Below, in pieces: positions 5,999-13,343 of a stretch of 24,641 nucleotides of DNA (positions are counted from its first letter, which is position 1; the number at the start of each line of letters is the position of its first letter). Location: positions 1-24,641 of IMG/VR virus record IMGVR_UViG_3300025030_000400, one strand, 5' to 3'. Source of the DNA: a virus. The notes below the pieces were generated by a model, which did not search any database, was not told where the DNA came from, and saw only the letters and a program-made list of their open reading frames with translations. The translations under genes and the position numbers were made by a program.

Positions 5999-6195
5999 TG
6001 CCACCACGCAAGACCACTTACCAAACCCAACTCGGCGGCATGACCTACCAGCAAATCGCCGCGGTCCTGGGCGTCTCACACACCCGCGTCCAGCAAATCG
6101 AGGCCGCCGCACTGGCTAAGATCAGGGCACAGCTACACCCCGACCTGATACCGGACGACCCGGGGGCTGCATGGGTGGAGCCATCGCACTGGTAG
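5998..6195 (+). CDS. Sigma-70 region 4-like HTH protein (65 aa)
   Basis: TAATG overlap links it to the gene before, with AGGAG at 5987-5991 as ribosome binding site. Residues 12-45 (GGMTYQQIAAVLGVSHTRVQQIE followed by AALAKIR) match the region 4 helix-turn-helix of sigma factors, where this pattern contacts the -35 element. It is far too short for a full sigma factor, so it is a stand-alone HTH that may bind promoters or modulate host polymerase. Similar mini-proteins occur in phages. Its role in late gene control is inferred only. Confidence 0.7.
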   Translation: MPPRKTTYQTQLGGMTYQQIAAVLGVSHTRVQQIEAAALAKIRAQLHPDLIPDDPGAAWVEPSHW

Positions 6196-6222
6196 CCACA
6201 GACAACCAAGGAGGATGTGAAT

Positions 6223-6474
6223 ATGAGCACATGGTACGAGACAATGATCGCGCAGAAATTGGGTTTTGCCGTAGGTGAGATTGTAGAGGTCAGAAGTCAA
6301 GGGTTCGGTGGATGGGGTCGCCACAGGATAGAGCGGATAGAACCAGGCATTTCGTTGATGTGCCCCCTGCCAGTCGCTCGACTATCTGGTGGCTGCCACA
6401 TCGTACTCGGTGGCGACGGTATCCGCAAGTTCGTCGGTCCACTGCCTGAATGGGAGATGCGCGTTTACGCTTGA
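6223..6474 (+). CDS. Small phage protein, unknown function (83 aa)
   Basis: AAGGAGG at 6208-6214 is eight bases before ATG 6223; an in-frame GTG at 6217 is too close to that site. The product (MSTWYETMIAQKLGFAVGE...) has a beta-rich-looking middle (VEVRSQGFGGWGRHRI). No domain is recognised. Its TGA stop (6472-6474) lies inside the -35 box of the promoter at 6471-6500. Confidence 0.6.
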   Translation: MSTWYETMIAQKLGFAVGEIVEVRSQGFGGWGRHRIERIEPGISLMCPLPVARLSGGCHIVLGGDGIRKFVGPLPEWEMRVYA

Positions 6475-6500
6475 CACAGTGTGGGTGTATGGTGTATTGA
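6471..6500 (+). promoter_or_regulatory. Probable promoter upstream of tRNA-Pro
   Basis: A perfect -35 TTGACA (6471-6476) is followed after 18 bases by a poor -10 TATTGA (6495-6500). The tRNA begins 28 bases further on. The -35 overlaps the stop codon of the preceding gene, as at 7255. The exact -35 gives most of the support. Confidence 0.45.
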
Positions 6501-6527
6501 CTTGGGGGGCAACAACCACACACGCAT

Positions 6528-6604
6528 CGGAGCGTAAGTCAGCCTGGTAGACACCCCGGCCTGGACCCGGGAAGCCGTTGGTTCGAATCCAACCGCGCCG
6601 ACCA
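6528..6604 (+). tRNA. tRNA-Pro (anticodon UGG), atypical anticodon loop
   Basis: The 77-base sequence folds as a tRNA with encoded CCA (6602-6604). The acceptor stem CGGAGCG/CGCGCCG has one A-G mismatch. The D arm contains AGCCTGGTA, the anticodon stem CCCGG/CCGGG is perfect, and the T arm is GTTGG-TTCGAAT-CCAAC. C1-G72, A73 and the D-loop text are typical of bacterial tRNA-Pro. The anticodon loop is C-C-UGG-A-C, with the anticodon at 6562-6564. Position 33 is C instead of the almost universal U, and position 37 is A instead of the G normal for tRNA-Pro. It may be partly decayed or specialised. A promoter may lie at 6471-6500. Confidence 0.9.
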
Positions 6605-6627
6605 TATAACCACACGGAGGTGTGACC

Positions 6628-6813
6628 ATGGACTACACAAAACGGTTCTACTGCAAGACGGTCACAGAGCATGTGGACGCCCTCACTGTGAGCAAGGACG
6701 CAGGCACAGACTGGTCAACGGTCGAGATGCAGGGCCAGGGCACGATCACCCTTCGCAGCAGGGAACACGCCGAGTCGCTGGTCCACATACTCAACCAGAT
6801 GCTGGGGCGGTAG
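6628..6813 (+). CDS. Small phage protein, unknown function (61 aa)
   Basis: Start ATG 6628 follows CGGAGG (6615-6620) at seven bases; a GTG at 6622 is too close. The product (MDYTKRFYCKTVTEHVDAL...) is a short alpha/beta-looking sequence without known motifs. It starts 24 bases after the tRNA, so it may be read through from the tRNA promoter. Confidence 0.55.
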   Translation: MDYTKRFYCKTVTEHVDALTVSKDAGTDWSTVEMQGQGTITLRSREHAESLVHILNQMLGR

Positions 6814-6815
6814 CC

Positions 6816-7055
6816 ATGACCATGAAACAACCACTCAAACTCAGCATCGTGCCGAAATACAACGCCCAGACAGTCGATCTGCTGACCGAACTGCTGGAAC
6901 AGGCCAAAGCCGGTGGGATAACTGAAATGACGGTTACCACTCGCTGCAGCGACGGCACGTACACCCACAGTTGGACCGGGTGTGAAAACCTCATGGAGCT
7001 GGTTGGCGTGCTTGAACGGCAGAAACTGGCTACTCTCAGACGGATGGACCAATAA
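6816..7055 (+). CDS. Small phage protein, unknown function (79 aa)
   Basis: It begins two bases after the previous stop, at ATG 6816 or ATG 6822; the upstream site is weak, so coupling is likely. The product starts MTMKQPLKLSIVPKYN and ends with a charged helix (LVGVLERQKLATLRRMDQ). No domain is recognised. Confidence 0.55.
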   Translation: MTMKQPLKLSIVPKYNAQTVDLLTELLEQAKAGGITEMTVTTRCSDGTYTHSWTGCENLMELVGVLERQKLATLRRMDQ

Positions 7056-7066
7056 GGAGACCAACA

Positions 7067-7258
7067 ATGTCATATTCGTTCAACGACCCCTGCTTCAAAT
7101 GCCTCAAAAAGACCAAATGCACCGACGCCGCTGTGATCCGTGGTGCAATATCGGCAATCCACAGTATGCCATCCGGCGTGGGGCACCTTGGCGCTGGCAC
7201 AGTCACACTCCAGTGCTGGAACTTGGATGAGAAGCCCGAGCCAGTAGATAACGATTGA
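7067..7258 (+). CDS. Small cysteine-containing phage protein (63 aa)
   Basis: AAGGAGA (7054-7060) precedes ATG 7067. The product has an early CFKCLKKTKC cluster (three cysteines in ten residues), which might bind a metal, then a short acidic tail ending EPVDND. No family is recognised. Its stop lies in the -35 box of the promoter at 7255. Confidence 0.55.
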   Translation: MSYSFNDPCFKCLKKTKCTDAAVIRGAISAIHSMPSGVGHLGAGTVTLQCWNLDEKPEPVDND

Positions 7259-7284
7259 CAAACACCGCCACACAGCGTTAATGT
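7255..7284 (+). promoter_or_regulatory. Probable promoter of the packaging genes
   Basis: TTGACA (7255-7260) is followed by TAATGT (7279-7284) at 18 bases or TTAATG at 17. The spacer includes ACCGCCACACA, also present in the promoter at 10728, suggesting related promoters or a shared binding site. It lies in the 120-base gap before the HNH gene. The -35 overlaps the stop codon of the preceding gene. Confidence 0.55.
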
Positions 7285-7378
7285 GTTTGCGCTCCTACCT
7301 TTAGCGGGGGAACATCTGGCACCACACCAGACCGGAGCGCAAAATTTACCATGTGGAACGCCGAGTGGAGGTGTGACA

Positions 7379-7930
7379 GTGAAGAAACCCCGCGCAAAAC
7401 GTATCAACGGTTCACTCAGAGACAGTTTCATGGCGAAGTTTAAAGAGGACTTCTGGACCGGCTGCTGGTTGTGGACCGCTTCTACCGATCAAAAAGGCTA
7501 CGGCCATCTCAGACACGGTGGCAAGGATTACAAGGCACACCGTCTGTCATATGAATTTTTTAAAGGCCCAATACCGGAGGGTGAAGGGTTCCATGGTACG
7601 TGCGTTCTCCACACTTGCGACACACCAAACTGCGTTAATCCAGAACATCTGACGTTGGGCACCAACCTCGACAACATTTTGGATATGAGAGCAAAGGGTC
7701 GTGACATCAGCAAGGGTGAGAACCGGTACAACTCCAAGTTGACCGAGGAAGACGTTGCAAAAATCAAAAAAGACCCGCGCACACTCGCGCAAATAGCCGC
7801 CGATTACCCTGTGGGGTACAAACAGATCGGCAGGATCAAACAGGGCGTTCGGTGGAGACACACCAATCGGCCAGAGGTGGTAGCGATTGGCAATCAACTT
7901 CACACCACACCCCCAAATCGCCCCATGTAA
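7379..7930 (+). CDS. HNH endonuclease (183 aa)
   Basis: Start is GTG 7379, preceded by GGAGGTGTGACA; longer in-frame starts cross the promoter. Residues 28-96 form an HNH_3-type nuclease: a GCWLWTAS entry motif, AHRLSYEFFKG, then VLHTCDTPNC and NPEHLTLGTN, with catalytic/metal His78 and His90 and zinc-type Cys. The C-terminus (SKLTEEDVAKIKK ... YKQIGRIKQGVRW) resembles a NUMOD/HTH DNA-binding tail, typical of free-standing homing endonucleases. Small HNH proteins next to TerL also take part in cos-type DNA packaging in some phages, so either role is possible. It overlaps the terminase gene by 44 bases. Confidence 0.85.
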   Translation: MKKPRAKRINGSLRDSFMAKFKEDFWTGCWLWTASTDQKGYGHLRHGGKDYKAHRLSYEFFKGPIPEGEGFHGTCVLHTCDTPNCVNPEHLTLGTNLDNILDMRAKGRDISKGENRYNSKLTEEDVAKIKKDPRTLAQIAADYPVGYKQIGRIKQGVRWRHTNRPEVVAIGNQLHTTPPNRPM

Positions 7931-9692
7931 GAGTGTTTACGACTCCGATCTACTGGAGTTACGCAAACGGCTCGGCCTCAGTCACAAACTCCAGGGTGAC
8001 GACATACAGGAACTTACCACACATCCCGAGTTCCCGTGGGTCACTTGGTACGCACACAATTATGAGGCAATGTTCCGCGACATAGCTGGTGGTGAGGACC
8101 ATGACCGCGAGGCCCGGGCCAAGGGGTGTCAACGTGCTTTGATCAAAGGCGACCTGTTCTACATCGTCGCGTGGGTCATGGAAGTGCCGATGGACATCTG
8201 CAACCACCCGTATGTGGTCAAGAGTTGCCACGAGATCGAGAGCAGTTCACCCGATGGCGGTTTGGGTATGACCGACATACTGGACATCGAGTCTCGCGAA
8301 CATTTCAAAAGTACAACAAGAACAATAGCACTCACGATCAAGCGTGTTGTCAACGATCCTGACTGCTGCACAGGCATATTTTCCTTCAAAAAAGACGCAG
8401 CCACCAAGTTCCTACAGTCGATCAAGGAGACTTTTGAGCGGCAGTTGCTCATTTGGGCATTCCCTGAGATTTTTTACAGCAACCCGCATCACGAATCACC
8501 ATCATGGTCATTGCAGAACGGTATCTGCGTCAAACGCAAGTCATCCAGCCGCCGTGAGCATACCGTAGAGGCGTTTGGTCTTGTCGAGGGGATGCCCACA
8601 GGCTCACACTTTTGCCACCGGATTTACGACGACGTGGAGACGTTTGACATCGCAAAATCTGCCGGCCAGATGGAAATCTGCTTTAATTCCTTTGAAATGT
8701 CGTTCTCACTCGGACGGCAGGGTGGTACAGAGATTATTCAAGGCACGTACTACCATCACATGGGGGTATTGGCGAGGATCAGGGACAAAAAGAAGGCTGA
8801 TGGAACACCCGTCTACCGACTGATCATCAAACCCTGCACTGAGGATGGTACTCGGACAGGTAAACCGGTCCTATTCTCCCCCGAATACCTGCAGCGGTGT
8901 ATCGAGAAGTCAGGCAAGCAGTTCGACAGCCAGTATTTGTGCAACCCGACCCCTGTGGACACGATAACACTCGACAAATCCATGCTCAACCGCATCGACC
9001 CGGCATTCCTGCGAACTGGCAAGTGGGCTGATCGGTACAAATTTTTAATTGTCGACCAGGCGGGCGGCACGGACACCAACATCAGCGGCCCAGGCGACAT
9101 GTGGGCTATCGGAGTTGTGAGCATCGTGCCCAGCGTCAGCCTGGCGAGTCGCACCGGAGCCGAGGCGACCGACGACGACTTGGGTATCTCGGACATCTGT
9201 GTGGAAGACCTCATAGCCGACCGATTTACACATTCTCAGGCGGTAGATACCATTGTCAGGATGTACCTTAAACACGGCATGATCATGCAGGTAGGCGTGG
9301 AAAAAGTGGCTCTCAGTACCACAGAGATACACGTAGTCGATGCACTGGCAGCCAAGGGGCGCAAGTTGAGTGTACAGCACGGTAATCTATTTTTACTTAG
9401 GCCGGCTGGTCGAAAACTTGAGAATCGCATCAGCTCGGCGTTGGAATGGCCTCTGAACAACGGTCATATCTCGTATTCAACTGGTATTGACCCTGAGTAC
9501 ATTGAAAAAATGAAGCAGGAGATGGACCAATTCGGGTTCGGGCACTCGGATATCCTGAACATCATCAGCTACAGTTACGACATGTTCCGAGTGTTCCCAT
9601 TCCACAGGTACGCAAAGCGCAAGGTAGTCAGTGTCACATCATTAATGGCCGCTGGATCGGCTGGCGGTCGTGTAAAAGGCGAGTGGGGTTAA
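7887..9692 (+). CDS. terL: Terminase large subunit (601 aa)
   Basis: The DNA-packaging motor ATPase/nuclease. The likely start is TTG 7887 after AGAGGTGG, since no ATG with a ribosome site lies close. An N-terminal adenine-binding-like region leads to a Walker A-like SREHFKST (residues 136-143), with Phe where a Gly or Ala is usual. A Walker B-like IYDDVE lies at 246-251. The C-terminal half begins an RNase H-like nuclease at FLIVDQAGGTD (Asp390), ending in a lysine-rich tail. Size fits TerL proteins (450-650 residues). The neighbours, HNH nuclease before and portal after, confirm the role. It is probably transcribed from 7255. Confidence 0.88.
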   Translation: MAINFTPHPQIAPCKSVYDSDLLELRKRLGLSHKLQGDDIQELTTHPEFPWVTWYAHNYEAMFRDIAGGEDHDREARAKGCQRALIKGDLFYIVAWVMEVPMDICNHPYVVKSCHEIESSSPDGGLGMTDILDIESREHFKSTTRTIALTIKRVVNDPDCCTGIFSFKKDAATKFLQSIKETFERQLLIWAFPEIFYSNPHHESPSWSLQNGICVKRKSSSRREHTVEAFGLVEGMPTGSHFCHRIYDDVETFDIAKSAGQMEICFNSFEMSFSLGRQGGTEIIQGTYYHHMGVLARIRDKKKADGTPVYRLIIKPCTEDGTRTGKPVLFSPEYLQRCIEKSGKQFDSQYLCNPTPVDTITLDKSMLNRIDPAFLRTGKWADRYKFLIVDQAGGTDTNISGPGDMWAIGVVSIVPSVSLASRTGAEATDDDLGISDICVEDLIADRFTHSQAVDTIVRMYLKHGMIMQVGVEKVALSTTEIHVVDALAAKGRKLSVQHGNLFLLRPAGRKLENRISSALEWPLNNGHISYSTGIDPEYIEKMKQEMDQFGFGHSDILNIISYSYDMFRVFPFHRYAKRKVVSVTSLMAAGSAGGRVKGEWG

Positions 9693-9712
9693 CAGGCTGG
9701 AGGGCCACACAC

Positions 9713-9847
9713 ATGGGAGTCAAGGTAACACAGAATCAACCAGGCAGATGGGTCTGCAAAGGCCCACAAGGGCACGTAGGCAAGGGGAGCACCCGCACAG
9801 CGGCTATGGTCAGCTACAGCCAGCGGCGGGTTGCAAGGGAGGTGTGA
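9713..9847 (+). CDS. Small basic phage protein (44 aa)
   Basis: ATG 9713 follows GGAGGGCC (9699-9706). The product MGVKVTQNQPGRWVCKG... is basic, ends VAREV and is closed by TGA at 9845-9847, inside the leader of the next gene. No domain is recognised. Tight packing supports it. Confidence 0.5.
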   Translation: MGVKVTQNQPGRWVCKGPQGHVGKGSTRTAAMVSYSQRRVAREV

Positions 9848-9849
9848 CA

Positions 9850-10014
9850 GTGACGCCAGAACAGATCGAGCGGATTTCAAGAGAGGTGAAGGACGGGATA
9901 GCAATCCGAAACCTCGCCAAACGGATAGGTGAATTGGACGACAACATAGCCGACTGCCACACACGCCGCAAGGCAGCTATCATGCGGGCGGCTCAGGCCG
10001 TCAGGGAGGTGTGA
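9850..10014 (+). CDS. Small phage protein, coiled-coil-like (54 aa)
   Basis: The start is GTG 9850 in the cassette GGAGGTGTGACAGTG (9838-9852). The upstream in-frame ATG at 9748 lies within the preceding gene. The product (VTPEQIERISREVKDGIAI...) is almost all charged helix. Its stop is part of the next identical-looking leader. The role is unknown. Confidence 0.55.
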   Translation: MTPEQIERISREVKDGIAIRNLAKRIGELDDNIADCHTRRKAAIMRAAQAVREV

Positions 10015-10016
10015 CT

Positions 10017-10721
10017 GTGGATTTCAGAGTAATGTTGGAGTCAGGAGATGATGAATACCCGGGGTGCTTTTTGGTCCTCGGGTTGGGTAAATGGCGCAAG
10101 CAAATTGCTATCCCTGCGATAGTCAAACCGGGCGTGTGCATGGTCAGAGGTCAGTACAACTACGACGAGTTCATAGAGAGCCGTTACGGTGTGTACCTCT
10201 TTGAAAATCACTTCAACATCTGTTACGGGCGCGGGGATGCCAATTTCAACCGTGACATTTTCGGTGAGGAACAGCGGTGGAGTTGCTTCTTGCCTTGGAT
10301 GGAATGGCGGCACGTTCGCCACAGTCTATACGACCTGTCGGGTGGGCACGTCTTTACTCAGTTCGACCGGGACGCAGCCAAAGGTGTGAAACAATACGAG
10401 GATTTCCGCAAACAAGAACCCATCTGCCCCAAAAGGGTATTCACTTTCAGGGATTTCGATGGCGAAGAAATCGAAGCCACAACCCACATTGAAGAACGAG
10501 AATGGCACCGTGGTGAAGGTTGGTTCAAATGGTTGTCATGGTTTACACCCGCCAAAATTCGGCGTAGTCTCGACATCCAGTTCAACAAAGAGACAGGTAA
10601 ACGTAAGGGATCGTGGAAAGGTGGGACTATTGGACACGGGATCGACATGCAGCCTGGCGAGTTGCATGAATCGGCGTTTAGACGGTACTGTGTGAAGCAC
10701 GGTATGACATTCGTCAAATAA
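10017..10721 (+). CDS. Phage protein of unknown function (234 aa)
   Basis: Start GTG 10017 lies eight bases after GGAGG (10005-10009); GTG 10011, overlapping the previous stop, is an alternative adding two residues. The protein is rich in Trp, Phe, Tyr and Arg, with segments such as GLGKWRKQIAIPAIVKPG and EREWHRGEGWFKWLSWF. A repeated basic C-terminus includes GKRKGSWKGGTIGHG. No domain is recognised. It lies between TerL and portal, a common site for unknown genes in such phages. Confidence 0.75.
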   Translation: MDFRVMLESGDDEYPGCFLVLGLGKWRKQIAIPAIVKPGVCMVRGQYNYDEFIESRYGVYLFENHFNICYGRGDANFNRDIFGEEQRWSCFLPWMEWRHVRHSLYDLSGGHVFTQFDRDAAKGVKQYEDFRKQEPICPKRVFTFRDFDGEEIEATTHIEEREWHRGEGWFKWLSWFTPAKIRRSLDIQFNKETGKRKGSWKGGTIGHGIDMQPGELHESAFRRYCVKHGMTFVK

Positions 10722-10727
10722 AAACCC

Positions 10728-10756
10728 TTGACAACCGCCACACACTAGCATACGCT
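10728..10756 (+). promoter_or_regulatory. Probable promoter of the structural operon
   Basis: TTGACA (10728-10733), 17-base spacer, TACGCT (10751-10756). The spacer begins ACCGCCACACA, as in the promoter at 7255. It sits six bases after the previous stop and 78 bases before the portal start, so the leader has room for control. The exact -35 and the repeat support it; the -10 is weak. Confidence 0.55.
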
Positions 10757-10833
10757 GCCAGCCGACACTCACACAACCGCATTTCGGGGGTTGTGTGCAA
10801 AGACCGATAGCCAAACTGGAGGACATCGGCACA

Positions 10834-13071
10834 ATGGCAAAACGCACCATCACTACATCCGGCACCAGTGCCACTGCCACATGGCTCTCAGCCCGCGTGA
10901 AGGAACTCGACGCCGACCTCTTGGCCGATCAACACAATAGGCAAGCGGCCATCGAGGACTTGAAATTCGCACTCGGGCAAGGCAACCAGTGGGACCCCGC
11001 CGTTCGTGCCGAGCGTGAGGCCGATGGTCGTCCTACGCTTGAAGTAAACCTATTTCCCCAATTCATCAGCCAGGTGACCGGCGACATTCGCCACAATCGC
11101 CCCCGCGCCCGTATCACCCCCGGTGACTCCACAGCAGACGTTCAGATCGCCCGTATCCGTGAGGGTATCATTGCCGACTCTGAGTACCAGAGCAACAGCG
11201 ATTATATCTACGTCGAGGCGGCGACCAGCAACGTGACGTGTGGCTATGGTGCATGGCGTGTGCGTACCCGCTACACCGAAGAAAACCCCTTTATTCAGGA
11301 ATTCTACGACGAGCTCATAGACAACCCATTCACGGTCGTCATGGATCGCCATGCCAAGTGTCCCATCTATTCCGACGCTGGGCACGGCTGGATCATCGGC
11401 AAGATGCCCGTCGAGGACTTCAAGAAGGAGTATCCTGGCAAGCGGCTCCCCGGCGACTCGCTGTCACCCGGTGAAGGTCTTAGCTATCAGAACTGGTACG
11501 ATGACGAGACTGTCACCGTTGCCGAGTATTTCGTCCGCACCAAGGTCAAAAAGACAATCTGCCTGATGTCCGATGGCAGCGTAATCGCCAAGGCCGATGT
11601 GGCTGAGGCAACCAGATCGGTGCCGCTTGAGTTGAGTTCGGAACAGCCCCTTGCCCCTCCCAATGAGCTACCCGCAAATCCTCAAGCGGCACCGGTACCC
11701 CTACCAGCAGCGCAGCCGGCACAGGCGACCCCGCAAGCGGCACTGGCACCCCCGGTCGCGGCTCCTGTTGCTGCTGGTGCATCACCCCTGTCCATAGTCA
11801 AGGAGCGCGAGACCGAATACACCACGATCAAACGCTACGTCATCACAGCGTGTGACATTCTGAGCAAGAACGGTCTGGACGGTGAGGATGTCCCGGGAAC
11901 GATCATACCGATCATCCTGCTGACCGGCCACCGCACCAACATCGAGGGCAAGACATACATCAGCGGTCTGGTCCGCAACGCCAAGGATGCCGCCAAGAAC
12001 GTCAACTACTGGGTGAGTGCCCTTGCCGAGCGGATCGCCCTGGAGCCGAAAGCACCGTGGATGGCTACGCCGCGACAGATCGAAGGGTTTGAGAACGACT
12101 ACATCAGCACCAACAAGAAAAACCTGCCGGTGCTGTTCTACAACCCCGACCAGACGGAGAGCGGTCAACCACTTCCCCCACCCATGCGCCAAGGCCCGGG
12201 TGCCGTACCCGGCGCTCTGTTCACACAGCTCCAGAGCAGTATGAGCATGTTTGAATCGGCAATCGGTATGACCGGCACCGACCTGGGTGCATCCGGCCCC
12301 GAGCGCACCGGGGCGGCTGTGACCGCTCGCCAGAAGCCCGGTGACGTTCGGACGTTCAGTTACATCGACAACCTGGCCCGGGGCATCGCACACGGTGCCA
12401 AGATCAAGAACGAGATGATTAGTGAACTGTACGACACACCCCGCGACGTGCGGTTGCGTGGTCTGGATGACACCGAGACCTACCTACCGGTCAACATGCC
12501 AGTGCGGGACGCCTACAATATGATCCAGGCGCATCCCGAGCGGTACAAGGGTATGAACACCACTAAGCTGATCGCCGCGGCGCAGCAGCAGGGGTGGGAC
12601 GCCAAGTTCAACGACATCACAGCCGGCAGATACGCGGTCAGGGTCACAGTCGGCCCGAGCTACGCCACACAGCGCCAGGAGTCAAGCGAGTACATGCTGC
12701 GTCTGGTCAGTGCCCTGCCCAAGCAGATGGGTCTCGGTGCCGACCTGATCGTGGGCAACTCGGGTGTGGTTGGTGCCGAGGTGCTTGCCGAGCGGATCAA
12801 GAAAACCTTACCCCCAGGCATCGCCAAACCGACCCCGGGCGAAGACCCGCCGTTGCCGCAACCCACCCCACCGCAAGTCATGCTGCAGATGGAGAAGGCC
12901 AAACTGGAGCAGCAGAAGGTCATGCTGCAAACAGCCAAGGTCGAGGTGGAAAAGCTGCGCGTGGCTAAAGAGGCGCAGGGTGAGATGAGTAACATACGAC
13001 AAGAGATTCTGAGCGTGCTGGCCGAGTTACATGGCCACACGCCTACCACCGAGGGAGGGATGCCACAGTGA
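10834..13071 (+). CDS. Portal protein, P22 gp1-like (745 aa)
   Basis: The head-neck connector that forms the DNA channel. Start ATG 10834 follows CTGGAGGACA; an earlier in-frame GTG at 10795 lies upstream of that site. P22-type features are visible: FPQFISQVTGDIRHNRPRARI near residues 70-95, and a C-terminal helical barrel segment with QMEKAKLEQQKVMLQ and a heptad-like run, matching the portal barrel. Length is close to the P22 portal (725). Residues about 266-319 (nt 11631-11790) are an Ala/Pro/Gln-rich linker with repeated PLPAAQPAQ-like text, not usual for this region. It overlaps the next gene by GTGA. Confidence 0.9.
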   Translation: MAKRTITTSGTSATATWLSARVKELDADLLADQHNRQAAIEDLKFALGQGNQWDPAVRAEREADGRPTLEVNLFPQFISQVTGDIRHNRPRARITPGDSTADVQIARIREGIIADSEYQSNSDYIYVEAATSNVTCGYGAWRVRTRYTEENPFIQEFYDELIDNPFTVVMDRHAKCPIYSDAGHGWIIGKMPVEDFKKEYPGKRLPGDSLSPGEGLSYQNWYDDETVTVAEYFVRTKVKKTICLMSDGSVIAKADVAEATRSVPLELSSEQPLAPPNELPANPQAAPVPLPAAQPAQATPQAALAPPVAAPVAAGASPLSIVKERETEYTTIKRYVITACDILSKNGLDGEDVPGTIIPIILLTGHRTNIEGKTYISGLVRNAKDAAKNVNYWVSALAERIALEPKAPWMATPRQIEGFENDYISTNKKNLPVLFYNPDQTESGQPLPPPMRQGPGAVPGALFTQLQSSMSMFESAIGMTGTDLGASGPERTGAAVTARQKPGDVRTFSYIDNLARGIAHGAKIKNEMISELYDTPRDVRLRGLDDTETYLPVNMPVRDAYNMIQAHPERYKGMNTTKLIAAAQQQGWDAKFNDITAGRYAVRVTVGPSYATQRQESSEYMLRLVSALPKQMGLGADLIVGNSGVVGAEVLAERIKKTLPPGIAKPTPGEDPPLPQPTPPQVMLQMEKAKLEQQKVMLQTAKVEVEKLRVAKEAQGEMSNIRQEILSVLAELHGHTPTTEGGMPQ

Positions 13072-13343
13072 GCCAGTTACCACTTTACAAATGTCACAAG
13101 ATAGTCAGGGCGGCCAAGATTGTAGGGATCGAACCGTGCGACAACGAGTTACGTACCGGTCTTTTACTTGAAATCCCAGGACAGACCGAGAAAGAACGTG
13201 TGGTGGTTGACACCACATGGAAAACTCGTAACCCAGCGTGTGCTGTCGGCGGCTACTTTGTGGAGTATCAGGAGGGCGACAAGTACACCAGCTACAGCCC
13301 CGCTGGTCCGTTTGAGGGTGGGTACACTCTGGCGGCTGAATGA
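13068..13343 (+). CDS. Small virion-cluster protein, unknown function (91 aa)
   Basis: The GTG start overlaps the portal stop (GTGA), with GAGGGAGG upstream. The product begins MSQLPLYKCHKIVRAAKIVG and has two further cysteines and a beta-rich C-terminus (GYFVEYQEGDKYTSYSP). Small proteins of this size at this position occur in many phages. The role is unknown to me. Confidence 0.75.
   Translation: MSQLPLYKCHKIVRAAKIVGIEPCDNELRTGLLLEIPGQTEKERVVVDTTWKTRNPACAVGGYFVEYQEGDKYTSYSPAGPFEGGYTLAAE

Noticed and set aside
11782-12393. 203-aa leftward frame opposite the portal
   Set aside because: It lies fully within a well-supported gene on the other strand, with no motif.
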